DNA of 42,367 nt from an uncultured Desulfovibrio sp. (GTDB lineage: Bacteria; Desulfobacterota; Desulfovibrionia; Desulfovibrionales; Desulfovibrionaceae): contig NZ_CALUYG010000024.1 in the NCBI RefSeq assembly GCF_944324935.1, positions 1 through 42,367 on the forward strand, read 5' to 3'. Made by a program: the position numbers and the translations under genes. The notes beneath the pieces were generated by a model. That model was not told the DNA's origin. It saw nothing but the letters and a program-made list of their open reading frames with translations, and ran no database searches. Each line of letters starts with the position of its first letter. Position 1 is the first letter of the stretch. Of this stretch, positions 1 through 6,730 are shown in pieces.

Positions 1-2
1 CG

Positions 3-707
3 CGCCTTCTGCAATGGGGCAGAAATCTTGCCGCTTCCATTTTCCCGGAGGGGGGCGTAAGCGCGGCCCTTGAGGCCGGCTGGAACGCCGTCAAAGCGTC
101 GTTTCAAAAGGGCATCGTCTACCTCGGAAGCCTGCCCGGAAAGTTTCTTGAAATGGGAAAGAACCTGGCTTCCGGGCTGGTGGAAGGCATCAAATCCGGC
201 ATTGCCGCGGCGGGCGACGCCGTTGCCGGCATGGCCGAAAGCGTGAAGAACAAATTCAAGGGCTGGCTCGGCATCGCCAGTCCGAGCAGGGTCTTCGCCG
301 GGTACGGCCTGAACGTGGCGCAGGGCGCGGCGCTGGGCATAAAGGCGGGGGAGGATGCGGCGGCATCCGCGTCCGCCGGGCTTGCCTCGGCGGCGGCAAG
401 GGGGTGGACGGCCCCGAAGCTGGCCGCCCCCGAACTTCCCTCCGTCGGGCGGCCGGGGACCGGCTGGCGGGCCCCGGATTTGCTGACATCCCCGGACGGC
501 CCGGCGAAGATCGCCGCGGCCTCGCGGGACGGCGGGCGGGAGGGCTTCGGCCAGGCGGGCGTGTCCGTCCAGTTCTCCCCGACCATCACCATTCAGGGGA
601 GCGCGACGGAAAAGGACGTGCGGGGCGCGCTTGCCATGACGCTGCCGGAGCTGGAGCGCATGATCCGCCGGCTCATGCACGACAGGGAGCGACGAGCCTA
701 TGTTTAG
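3..707 (+). CDS. Phage tail tape-measure protein, C-terminal part (gene truncated by window start)
   Basis: The reading frame is open from base 3, so only the last ~234 residues are visible. It contains the signature found near the C-terminus of phage tape-measure proteins, GWLGIASPSRVFAGYG (first bases near 270), preceded by alternating Gly/Ala-rich helix such as GKNLASGLVEGIKSGIAAAG. Tape-measure proteins set tail length and sit inside the tail tube. The C-terminus is followed by an 8-base overlap with the U-like gene (its ATG is at 700), as expected for a tail operon. The N-terminal part lies upstream of the window. Family assignment rests on the SPSR motif and on gene order. Confidence 0.85.
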   Translation, partial: RLLQWGRNLAASIFPEGGVSAALEAGWNAVKASFQKGIVYLGSLPGKFLEMGKNLASGLVEGIKSGIAAAGDAVAGMAESVKNKFKGWLGIASPSRVFAGYGLNVAQGAALGIKAGEDAAASASAGLASAAARGWTAPKLAAPELPSVGRPGTGWRAPDLLTSPDGPAKIAAASRDGGREGFGQAGVSVQFSPTITIQGSATEKDVRGALAMTLPELERMIRRLMHDRERRAYV

Positions 708-1665
708 CGTCTTCGCCACGCTGGGGGACGCGCTCTTTTCCCCCCGGCTTTCCCCTTCCGGGCTTGACGTACAGCAGGGCGCGGCCTACGCGGAACATGC
801 CCTGTTCTCCCGCGCCCCGCGCCTGCAATACACGGGACGGGAGCTGGACACGCTGAGCCTGACCTTTGACCTGCATTTCAGCTTCTGCACCCCGGTCGAG
901 GAGAAAAAGAAGCTGGAGACCATGCTCCGGGAGCATCAGGCGCACCCGCTGGTGTTCGGGGACGGCTCCTGGTGGGGGTATTTCGTTCTGGAGCGGCTTT
1001 CGACCACGCTTGAGCAGTGCGGCCCCACGGGGACACCCTGGCTCATCTCCATGCAGGCGGAGCTGAAGGAATACACGGGCGACCCGGCAAAGCCGCCGGA
1101 GCGTCCGGCGGTGAGTAACGGCGCGCCGTCCCTGGCCGTGTACCCCGGTTCGACCTCCCTGCTTTCCCTGGCCGCGCCTCTGGCCGGCGGCATGTGGGAC
1201 ACCATGCGCACGGCGGTCTCCTGCGCGCAACAGGCGCGGGGAATCGTCAACGATGTTACAAATATTGTGGGGCTGGCGCGGGACGTGGCGAACGCGGGCA
1301 GTCCCTTTGAAGTCGTCGCGCTGGCGCTGGGCGGCACGGACAGACTGGCCGGACTTTTCGGCAGGGCCGGGGGCCTGTCGTCCGGCCTTGCGGGAGCCTT
1401 GGGCGCGTGCGCTTCCGCCCTGCCGGCGGAGGACATCCGGGAGGCCGTGCGCGCCGCCGGGGAGCTGACCGGTCTCATGCGGGACGGCGCGGCCCTGGCC
1501 TCCGCCCTGGGCGCGGATACGGGCGACATCGGGCGGACGCTGGGACAGATCGACGCCTGTCTCTTTGAGGGCAAGGTGGCTCTTGATCGCTGCGCCCCCG
1601 TCCTCCAGAGCTTTTCCGCGGGCATCGCCGCCCGCGAGACCTTCAACGTGACGGCGGGGCGATAG
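700..1665 (+). CDS. Phage tail protein, P2 gpU-like with long C-terminal extension
   Basis: A 321-residue protein. Residues ~1-130 resemble P2 gpU, the tail terminator/completion protein: a start MFSVFATLGDALFSP, a conserved GSWWGYFVLERLSTT stretch, and a C-terminal strand ending in ELKEYTG. It lies between the tape measure and X/D, the order T-U-X-D seen in P2-type phages. P2 gpU is only about 160 residues. The remaining ~180 residues here are an Ala/Gly-rich, probably helical extension that I do not recognise; it may be a fused domain. The start codon overlaps the upstream gene. The gene is followed by a palindromic element rather than directly by X. Confidence 0.8.
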   Translation: MFSVFATLGDALFSPRLSPSGLDVQQGAAYAEHALFSRAPRLQYTGRELDTLSLTFDLHFSFCTPVEEKKKLETMLREHQAHPLVFGDGSWWGYFVLERLSTTLEQCGPTGTPWLISMQAELKEYTGDPAKPPERPAVSNGAPSLAVYPGSTSLLSLAAPLAGGMWDTMRTAVSCAQQARGIVNDVTNIVGLARDVANAGSPFEVVALALGGTDRLAGLFGRAGGLSSGLAGALGACASALPAEDIREAVRAAGELTGLMRDGAALASALGADTGDIGRTLGQIDACLFEGKVALDRCAPVLQSFSAGIAARETFNVTAGR

Positions 1666-1681
1666 CCGCGCCGTCAGGGAT

Positions 1682-1770
1682 GGCGGCCGCCGCGCAGCGC
1701 GAGCGAAGCGTTTTCCGCGTAAAACGCGAGCGAGAGCCCGTCCCGCACAGGACGTGCGGGCGGGCGTCAT
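1682..1770. repeat. Palindromic repeat element, copy A (intergenic, U/X)
   Basis: This 89-bp segment aligns with 5771-5930 inside gene I. It has two hairpins. The first is a 7-bp stem, 1708-1714 (GCGTTTT) with 1721-1727 (AAAACGC). The second is 1742-1748 (CCCGCAC) with 1754-1760 (GTGCGGG). The first stem differs from copy B at two positions, and both partners change so that pairing is kept. This copy sits between the U stop and the X start and ends in a GTCATGAGG stretch that supplies the ribosome binding site of X. No protein is needed to explain it. The class of element is unknown to me. Confidence 0.75.
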
Positions 1771-1780
1771 GAGGAAAGAC

Positions 1781-2017
1781 ATGATGGACAGGCTGGTGCA
1801 CATCACAAGCGAGGGCGAGCGCTGGGATACGCTGGCCTGGCGCTACTACGGGGACGTTTCGGAAGTGGAGCGCATCATCGCGGCCAACCCCCACATGCCG
1901 ATCCGGCCTGTCCTTCCGGGCGGCGTGCGGATATTCATCCCGGTCATCAGGCCCGCGGAGCTGGAACATACGGATCTGCCGCCCTGGTGCGCCGGGGCCG
2001 AAGGAGAAGCATCATGA
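1781..2017 (+). CDS. Phage tail protein X-like (LysM-like baseplate protein)
   Basis: A 78-residue protein of the P2 gpX type. It shows the LysM-like pattern DTLAWRYYGDVSEVERIIAANP followed by LPGGVRIFIPVI. P2 gpX belongs to the tail module between U and D, and the same order holds here. I chose the ATG at 1781 because GAGGA lies six to nine bases upstream. An ATG at 1769 is also in frame, but it lies inside the upstream repeat element. The stop overlaps the D start (ATGA at 2014), so the two are probably translationally coupled. Confidence 0.85.
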   Translation: MMDRLVHITSEGERWDTLAWRYYGDVSEVERIIAANPHMPIRPVLPGGVRIFIPVIRPAELEHTDLPPWCAGAEGEAS

Positions 2018-3084
2018 TCGGGGCTGTGGACGTTCCCGCGCCCCAGGCGCGGATCGTGTACGAGGGGAAGGACATCTCCGCGGACATCAGTCCGTACCTC
2101 GTCAGCGTGGGCTATACGGACAAGCTGTCCGGGGAGTCGGACGAGCTGGAGCTGCGGCTTGAGGATACGGACGGGCGCTGGCGCGGGGACTGGTATCCCG
2201 GCAAGGGGGACTCCCTCGCGGTGTCCATCGGCTACGCCGGTCAGGAGCTTGTCGCCTGCGGCTCTTTCGAGATTGACGAGATCGAGCTGTCCTTTCCGCC
2301 GGACGAGGTCTCCATCCGCGCCCTGGCCACGGGCATCAGCGTCTCGTGCCGGACGCGCAAGAGCAAGGGTTACGAGAAGACCACGCTTGCGGGCGTCGTC
2401 CGCGTGGTCTGCGGACGGCTGGGCCTGACGCCCGCTGGGGAAGTGGCGGACATTCCCATCGACCGGGTGACGCAGTATCACGAAAGCGACCTCGCCTTCC
2501 TGACCCGGCTTGCCGGGGAGTACGGGCACACCTTCAAGATCAGCGGCAAGAAGATGATCTTCCAGCGCAAGGACGGCGTGCTGGCTGCGGAAAGCGTGCG
2601 GACGTTCAACCGCGAGGACGTGAGTTCCTGCCGCTTCCGGGACAAGCTGAAGGACATCCCCTCGAAAGTGAAGATCAAGAAGCAGGACGCGGGCAAGAAG
2701 GGGCTCAAGGTCTACGGCAAGGGGAGCGACGACAGCCTCGCCGTGGTGGGGACCACGGCGCAGGCGCAAAAGAAGCGGAAAAAGAAGGAGGCGAAAACGT
2801 CCAGCGGGGACGAGCTGCGCATCGTGGGGCGCGGCAGCCAGGCCCAGCTTGAGGCCAAGGGTAACGCGGCCCTTCAGGACGCGGAGCTGGAACGCTGCCA
2901 GGCGGAGCTTTCCCTGTTCGGCGACCCTTCCCTGCGGGCCGGGGTGTCCGTGGAGCTTGCGGAGGACTTCGGCGCGCCGGCGGGCAAGTATCTCGTCACC
3001 TGCTCCCGGCACGAGATAAGCCGGAGCGGCTATGTGACGACGTTGACGCTGTCGCGGACGGCGGCCCCGGAGAAGAAGGCATGA
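2014..3084 (+). CDS. Phage late control gene D protein-like (tail hub)
   Basis: A 356-residue protein of the gpD/Mu gp44 family, which forms the baseplate hub under the tail tube and carries the spike. Family features seen are an N-terminal PQARIVYEGKDISADISPY with GYTDKLSGESDELELRLED, a middle CGRLGLTP / FLTRLAGEYGHTFKI block, and a C-terminal AGVSVELAEDFGAPAGKYLVT. Residues ~225-270 form a Lys-rich linker (KKRKKKEAKTSS). The start at 2014 overlaps the X stop, and the end overlaps the V start by four bases. The order U-X-D-V matches a P2-type tail operon. Confidence 0.9.
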   Translation: MIGAVDVPAPQARIVYEGKDISADISPYLVSVGYTDKLSGESDELELRLEDTDGRWRGDWYPGKGDSLAVSIGYAGQELVACGSFEIDEIELSFPPDEVSIRALATGISVSCRTRKSKGYEKTTLAGVVRVVCGRLGLTPAGEVADIPIDRVTQYHESDLAFLTRLAGEYGHTFKISGKKMIFQRKDGVLAAESVRTFNREDVSSCRFRDKLKDIPSKVKIKKQDAGKKGLKVYGKGSDDSLAVVGTTAQAQKKRKKKEAKTSSGDELRIVGRGSQAQLEAKGNAALQDAELERCQAELSLFGDPSLRAGVSVELAEDFGAPAGKYLVTCSRHEISRSGYVTTLTLSRTAAPEKKA

Positions 3085-3758
3085 GCCGGGCGAGGCACGA
3101 TACGCGGGAGGAAGCCGGGGCGACGTTCGCCTTCGGCATCGTTACGGCGGTGGACGCCGGGCGGGGCTGGGCGCGGGTCAGCCTCCCGGAATACGACAAT
3201 CTCGAAACAGCCTTCCTGCCGGTGCTCCAGCGCCGCACGCACAGGGACAAGGCGCTCGATCTGCCGGACGTGGGGGAGCAGGTGGCGCTGATGCTTGACC
3301 TGCGGGGGGAAGACGGCGTCATCCTGGGCGCGGTCTGGTCGGACGCCGACCCCGTGCCGCAGCCCGAAGGCCCGGACGTGGACGTGCGGCGCTATGCCGA
3401 CGGCACGGTGCTGCGCTATGACCGCGCGGCACACAAACTGACGGCGGAGGTACAGGGGGAAATTTCCGTCGCCTGCACGGGCAGGGCGGACGTGACGGCG
3501 GACGGCCCCGCGCGCGTGGAGTCAAAAGCGGGCCTCACCCTGGCCGCGCCGGTCATCACCCTGAAGGGCACGCTGACCATGCAAAGCTATGCGGGCGGCG
3601 GCCCCACCACGGCGGAGATCGACGGCCCCCTGACCGTGAAGCGCGGGGACGTGACCGTGCCGGACAACGATGTGAAGGCCGGCGGCGTCTCCCTGCAAGG
3701 CCATGTGCACGGCGGCGTCATGCCCGGCGGCGGAACCAGCGGCCCGCCCGCGGGGTAG
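3081..3758 (+). CDS. Phage baseplate spike protein V-like
   Basis: A 225-residue protein of the P2 gpV/Mu gp45 membrane-piercing spike family. An N-terminal OB-fold-like part (GIVTAVDAGRGWARVSLPEYD, VGEQVALMLD, GVILGAVWSD) is followed by a repetitive beta region (~130-200). The C-terminus contains HVHGGVMPGG; in P2 gpV an HxH motif near the tip binds iron, and here HVH is in the equivalent place. It is translated from an ATG overlapping the D stop. Directly after it the late operon is interrupted by a promoter, hairpins and a minus-strand small gene (3761-4170) before W. Confidence 0.9.
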   Translation: MSRARHDTREEAGATFAFGIVTAVDAGRGWARVSLPEYDNLETAFLPVLQRRTHRDKALDLPDVGEQVALMLDLRGEDGVILGAVWSDADPVPQPEGPDVDVRRYADGTVLRYDRAAHKLTAEVQGEISVACTGRADVTADGPARVESKAGLTLAAPVITLKGTLTMQSYAGGGPTTAEIDGPLTVKRGDVTVPDNDVKAGGVSLQGHVHGGVMPGGGTSGPPAG

Positions 3759-3760
3759 GC

Positions 3761-3789
3761 TTGCGCCGCGCCGGGAAAATGACTATAAA
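3761..3789 (+). promoter_or_regulatory. Predicted sigma70-type promoter for a short RNA
   Basis: TTGCGC at 3761-3766 and TATAAA at 3784-3789 are separated by exactly 17 bases. The predicted start is near 3796, only ~40 bases after gene V. The downstream region lacks a good plus-strand ORF and contains two strong hairpins, so the product is more likely a short RNA than an mRNA. Confidence 0.5.
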
Positions 3790-3795
3790 AAAGGT

Positions 3796-3920
3796 GCCGG
3801 GAAGGTGGTGAGACACCCTCCCGGCAGGCACGGCGCATGCGCGCCCCCTAAGTGTTACGCGGTTTTTGCCACTTTGTTTACGCCCCGTCCCGGTTGCCGC
3901 CAGGACGGGGCCTTTGTTTA
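3796..3920 (+). ncRNA. Candidate structured short RNA (possible antitoxin RNA)
   Basis: The predicted transcript from the 3761-3789 promoter would contain a hairpin at about 3802-3832 (GCCGGGAAGGTG pairing with CACCCTCCCGGC). It would end at the hairpin 3882-3890/3903-3911, followed by CTTTGTTTA. The 3' hairpin lies directly beyond the stop of the minus-strand peptide gene at 3923, so the two transcripts would overlap tail to tail. This arrangement is known for the prophage type I pairs txpA/RatA and bsrG/SR4 in Bacillus. Existence of the RNA is inferred from promoter and terminator only. Confidence 0.4.
3882..3920 (+). terminator. Rho-independent-like terminator between V and W
   Basis: A 9-bp GC-rich stem (GCCCCGTCC at 3882-3890 with GGACGGGGC at 3903-3911) is followed by CTTTGTTTA. 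The short sequence CTTTGTTTA also stands just before the stem (3872-3880), so the hairpin is flanked by direct repeats. The U-tract is weak, and it is oriented to stop plus-strand transcription. Confidence 0.6.
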
Positions 3921-3922
3921 TG

Positions 3923-3994
3923 CTACATCCGGGAAGAGGCCCGGAGCATCAGACAGAGGATCGTCAGCAGCGCCAAGACAACAAGGCGTCTCAT
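3923..3994 (-). CDS. 23-residue hydrophobic peptide (candidate type I toxin)
   Basis: A tiny ORF on the strand opposite the tail genes. It has an unusually strong ribosome binding site, AGGAGG at 4003-4008, eight bases from the ATG. The peptide starts MRRLVVLALLTILCL and ends ASSRM: two arginines, about 14 consecutive apolar residues, then a basic tail. That is the layout of single-span inner-membrane toxins of type I systems. Its own promoter is predicted at 4072-4100. It lies in a non-conserved gap between V and W and converges with a predicted short RNA. I infer a toxin from size, hydropathy and context; it could also be an uncharacterised membrane peptide. Confidence 0.6.
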   Translation of the reverse strand: MRRLVVLALLTILCLMLRASSRM

Positions 3995-4071
3995 GCGGCC
4001 AACCTCCTCTACCCGCAGAAGCGAGAGTTTGCGCCGTGCCGGGCGCATGGAGGAAACCGCGCAACGGACGT

Positions 4072-4100
4072 TTTCTAACCCGCGCCGTGCGGGAAGGCAA
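4072..4100 (-). promoter_or_regulatory. Predicted sigma70-type promoter for the hydrophobic peptide
   Basis: Read on the minus strand, TTGCCT (4100-4095) and TAGAAA (4077-4072) have a 17-base spacer. The spacer contains a dyad (CCCGC...GCGGG) that could be an operator. A start near 4065 would give a leader of about 70 bases before the ATG at 3994. Confidence 0.45.
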
Positions 4101-4138
4101 CCGGCCGCCCGTCGGCATGACATGGCCCTTCGATCACA

Positions 4139-4170
4139 GGCCCCGCTCCGGCGGGGCCTTTCGTTTTTTT
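4139..4170 (+). terminator. Strong intrinsic terminator upstream of W
   Basis: A perfect 8-bp stem, GGCCCCGC (4139-4146) with GCGGGGCC (4151-4158), and a TCCG loop are followed by TTTCGTTTTTTT. It would stop any plus-strand transcript from the U-X-D-V side. W and the following genes therefore need a promoter of their own or antitermination. Confidence 0.8.
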
Positions 4171-4219
4171 GAAAGCCCTTTCGAAGACGCGGCCCCTTCT
4201 CTCCTTCTATAACGGGGGC

Positions 4220-4618
4220 ATGGCGAACCTGCTTGCTTCCACCTCATACCGCGCCACGCCGGACACGCCCCACTGGCAGCTTGCCCTGGGGGGCGACGGC
4301 CCGGACAATGGCGTTGTCCAGCAGATCGCGGATGTGCGCCAGTCCATCCGCATCATCCTGACCACGCCCAAAGGCTCCGACCCTCTGCGGCCGGAGTTCG
4401 GCTGCGACGCGGGCAACTATCTCGATCTGCCGCTGGACGCGGCCCGGCCGCATATCGTGCGGGAAGTACGGGAGGCTCTTGCCTGGGAGCCGCGCGTCAC
4501 GGTTTCCGGCGTGACGGTTAGCCAGGGGAAGGAGCAGAGCGGCGGCCATGCCGTCGTCCGCATAACCTGGTCGCTTCCCGGCCTGGGGGAAGGCGGCGTG
4601 ACGGAGGTGGGCCTGTGA
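4220..4618 (+). CDS. Phage baseplate protein W-like (gp25 family)
   Basis: A 132-residue protein of the gpW/gp25 baseplate wedge family. It has the family pattern VQQIADVRQSIRIILTTPKGSDPLRPEFGC (positions ~34-63), then DLPLDAARPHIVREVREALAWEPRV. The ATG at 4220 is chosen because upstream codons lie in the terminator. No good ribosome binding site precedes it. A TATAAC at 4208-4213 places a possible transcription start almost on the ATG, so a leaderless message is conceivable. The 3' end overlaps the J start (GTGA), giving translational coupling. Confidence 0.88.
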   Translation: MANLLASTSYRATPDTPHWQLALGGDGPDNGVVQQIADVRQSIRIILTTPKGSDPLRPEFGCDAGNYLDLPLDAARPHIVREVREALAWEPRVTVSGVTVSQGKEQSGGHAVVRITWSLPGLGEGGVTEVGL

Positions 4619-5730
4619 GTCAGCTTCCCGAACCGCGCTTCATCGAGACGGATCAGCAGGCCGTGCTGGAGTCCTGTATCCGCGAGTACGAGGAGCTTGC
4701 CGGTCGTACCCTGTACCCGGCGCAGGCCGAGCGGCTGCTCATCAATCTGATCGCCTATCGCGAACACCTTGTCCGCGTGGGCATTCAGGAGGCCGCGAAA
4801 CAGAACCTCGTGCGCTACGCCCAGGCCCCCATGCTGGATATGCTGGGGGAGCTGGTCGGCGTGACGCGGCTTGCGGCGGAACCGGCTTCCTGCACGATCC
4901 GCTTTGCGCTCAAAGAGGCCCTTGCCGCCGATCTGGACATCCCGGCGGGCGTGAAGGTCTACAGCCAGGACGGCTCCGCCCGGTTCGACACGGCGGAAGC
5001 GTGCCTGATCAGGGCCGGCGAGCTGTCCGTCGAAGTCCATGCCTATGCGGCGGAAGCGGGCGAAGCCGCCAACGGCATCCTGCCCGGCGGCGTGTGTCAG
5101 CTCGCCGATCCGCTTGCCGATGCGGATGTGAGCGCGGCCAACGTGGATACCACGGGCGGCGGCTCGGACGCCGAAGACGACGAGCATCTGCGGGAGCGCA
5201 TCATGCTGGCCCCGGAGGCTTTTTCCGTCGCGGGCAGCAAGCTGGCCTACCGCTATCACGCGCTGTCCGCTTCGCCCTCCATCGTGGATGTGCATGTCTG
5301 GTCCCCTGAACCGGGCGTCGCGAGTCTCGTCGTGCTGACGGAAGACGGCATGCCCAACCCCGCGCTCCTGGCCGTCGTCGAGGCCTATCTCAGCGGCGAG
5401 AAGATCAGGCCGCTGACGGACACCGTTCAGGTTTCCGGGCCGGAAAAGATCGAACTTGACCTTGAAGCCGAGCTGACCCTGTACACCTGGGCCGACAAAG
5501 AGGAAACCCTGCGCCTTGCGCGGGCCGCGTTTGCCTCGCTGGCCGACGACTACAGGCTGACGCTCGGAAAGGATGTCGTGCGGACGCAGCTCATCGCCGC
5601 CCTGTCCGTCTATGGCGTCTACCGCGTCAGGCTCGTCTCCCCGGCGGAAGATCGCGAGCTGGACGGCGGACAGTGGGCGCTGTGGCGCAACATGACCATC
5701 AGTGCCGCCAGGGAGCGAAAAGATGGATAA
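4615..5730 (+). CDS. Phage baseplate assembly protein J-like
   Basis: A 371-residue protein of the P2 gpJ/Mu gp47 family, the wedge component of the contractile-tail baseplate. Seen are the N-terminal PEPRFIETDQQAVLESCIREYEE, AQAPMLDMLGELVGVTRLAAEPA, and the central DEHLRERIMLAPEAFSVAGSKLAYRYHAL block typical of the family. Translation begins at GTG 4615, overlapping the W stop. The gene ends at 5730, eight bases after the ATG used for I. Length and order W-J-I are as in P2. Confidence 0.92.
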   Translation: MSQLPEPRFIETDQQAVLESCIREYEELAGRTLYPAQAERLLINLIAYREHLVRVGIQEAAKQNLVRYAQAPMLDMLGELVGVTRLAAEPASCTIRFALKEALAADLDIPAGVKVYSQDGSARFDTAEACLIRAGELSVEVHAYAAEAGEAANGILPGGVCQLADPLADADVSAANVDTTGGGSDAEDDEHLRERIMLAPEAFSVAGSKLAYRYHALSASPSIVDVHVWSPEPGVASLVVLTEDGMPNPALLAVVEAYLSGEKIRPLTDTVQVSGPEKIELDLEAELTLYTWADKEETLRLARAAFASLADDYRLTLGKDVVRTQLIAALSVYGVYRVRLVSPAEDRELDGGQWALWRNMTISAARERKDG

Positions 5731-6730
5731 GCGCCGGAACCCGACAGTCATATTCGGGGCCGCCACGGAAGGCGGCCCGCCGCGCAGCGGGAGCGAAGCG
5801 ATTGCCGCGCCAATCGCGAGCGACAGCGAATCCCGCACAGGAGCCGACCGAAAGGCGCGAAGCGTTCCCGTTGGGCGAGTCTTCGAGCCCTTACGGGAAT
5901 CGAGAGCGGAGCGTGCGGGTGAGCGTCATGGAGGGGACGAACTTCTCCAGCCGTCGCTTCAGGGCGACAGCCGGATGGAGAACCTTGCGCGGCTCATCGC
6001 CAGACTCTCCGCCCTGCCCGTTTCCGTGCCCATCGTCAATCTTTTTGATCGTGTGGACGCCTCGGCACTGGCATCGCTTGCCGAACAGTTCCATGTCATG
6101 GGCGATGAGGGCTGGAACCTTGCGGGGACGGAATCCGCCCGGCGGGCGCTGCTGAAAAGAGCCATTGAGCTGCACCGGCACAAGGGCACGCCCTGGGCCG
6201 TCCGCACGGCGCTGGAAACAGCGCTGCCCACCGAGGCGAGCATAAAAGAGTGGTTCGCCTATGGCGGCGATCCCTTCTTCTTCCGCGTGCGTCTGGACGT
6301 GAGCGAGCTTGGCCTGGACGAGTCGGGCATGACCAGCGCCGTGCGGCTGATCTTTGACTACAAGAACGTGCGCAGCTGGCTTGAATACCTTGAGACCTTC
6401 ACCCGCAGGCCCCTACCCATAGCCGTGGCCACGGCGGGCGTCATGCGCACCCTGAACCGCGTGCGCCTGTGGTTCCCGCCGCGTCCCGTGCCGCCCGCCC
6501 GCGTTCATGTGGCGACGGCCGGCATCATGCGTACCCTGAGCCGCGTGCGTCTGCTTTTTCCGCCGGAGCCGGCGGCCCCCGCGCGCCCGCGTATCGCCGT
6601 CACGAGCCTGATCCGCTCGCGCGGCCGCCTCCGTCCCTTTACGCCGCCGCGGCCCGTGCCCGCCGGGCGCGGCTACATTGCCCTTGCCCTGTTGACCATG
6701 ACCCGGAGTCGCGTATGTCCGCAACCGTAA
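5723..6730 (+). CDS. Phage tail protein I-like with an in-frame palindromic-element insertion
   Basis: A 335-residue protein. The P2 gpI family homology begins only at residue 72 (DELLQPSLQGDSR, base 5936), followed by ALASLAEQFHVMGDEGWNLAGTE and RRALLKRAIELHRHKGTPWAVRTAL. Residues ~13-71 are encoded by the palindromic element (copy B). No in-frame start codon lies just before residue 72, so translation most likely starts at ATG 5723, overlapping the J stop, and reads through the element. The C-terminal third (~residues 235-335) has imperfect repeats of about 35 residues around MRTLNRVRLWFPPRP. Function of the repeats is unknown. The gene overlaps the fibre gene by 16 bases. Confidence 0.82.
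   Translation: MDKRRNPTVIFGAATEGGPPRSGSEAIAAPIASDSESRTGADRKARSVPVGRVFEPLRESRAERAGERHGGDELLQPSLQGDSRMENLARLIARLSALPVSVPIVNLFDRVDASALASLAEQFHVMGDEGWNLAGTESARRALLKRAIELHRHKGTPWAVRTALETALPTEASIKEWFAYGGDPFFFRVRLDVSELGLDESGMTSAVRLIFDYKNVRSWLEYLETFTRRPLPIAVATAGVMRTLNRVRLWFPPRPVPPARVHVATAGIMRTLSRVRLLFPPEPAAPARPRIAVTSLIRSRGRLRPFTPPRPVPAGRGYIALALLTMTRSRVCPQP
5770..5930. repeat. Palindromic repeat element, copy B (in frame within gene I)
   Basis: It aligns with copy A: shared GGCGGC, CCGCCGCGCAGCG, GAGCGAAGCG, CGCGAGCGA, TCCCGCACAGGA and GTGCGGG...GCGTCATG blocks. The first stem, 5798-5804 (GCGATTG) with 5811-5817 (CAATCGC), carries two compensated pair changes relative to copy A. The second stem, 5832-5838 with 5913-5919, is opened by a ~70-base insert (5843-5912). 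That insert is itself a similar hairpin (GTTCCCGT...ACGGGAAT around GAGTCTTCGA). The insertion keeps the gene I frame open, as Rickettsia palindromic elements do. Confidence 0.75.

Noticed and set aside
5931-6155. Start of gene I at ATG 5928 (MEGTNFSSRR...)
   Set aside because: That ATG is in the wrong frame for the gpI homology (DELLQPSLQGD), so it cannot produce the I protein.
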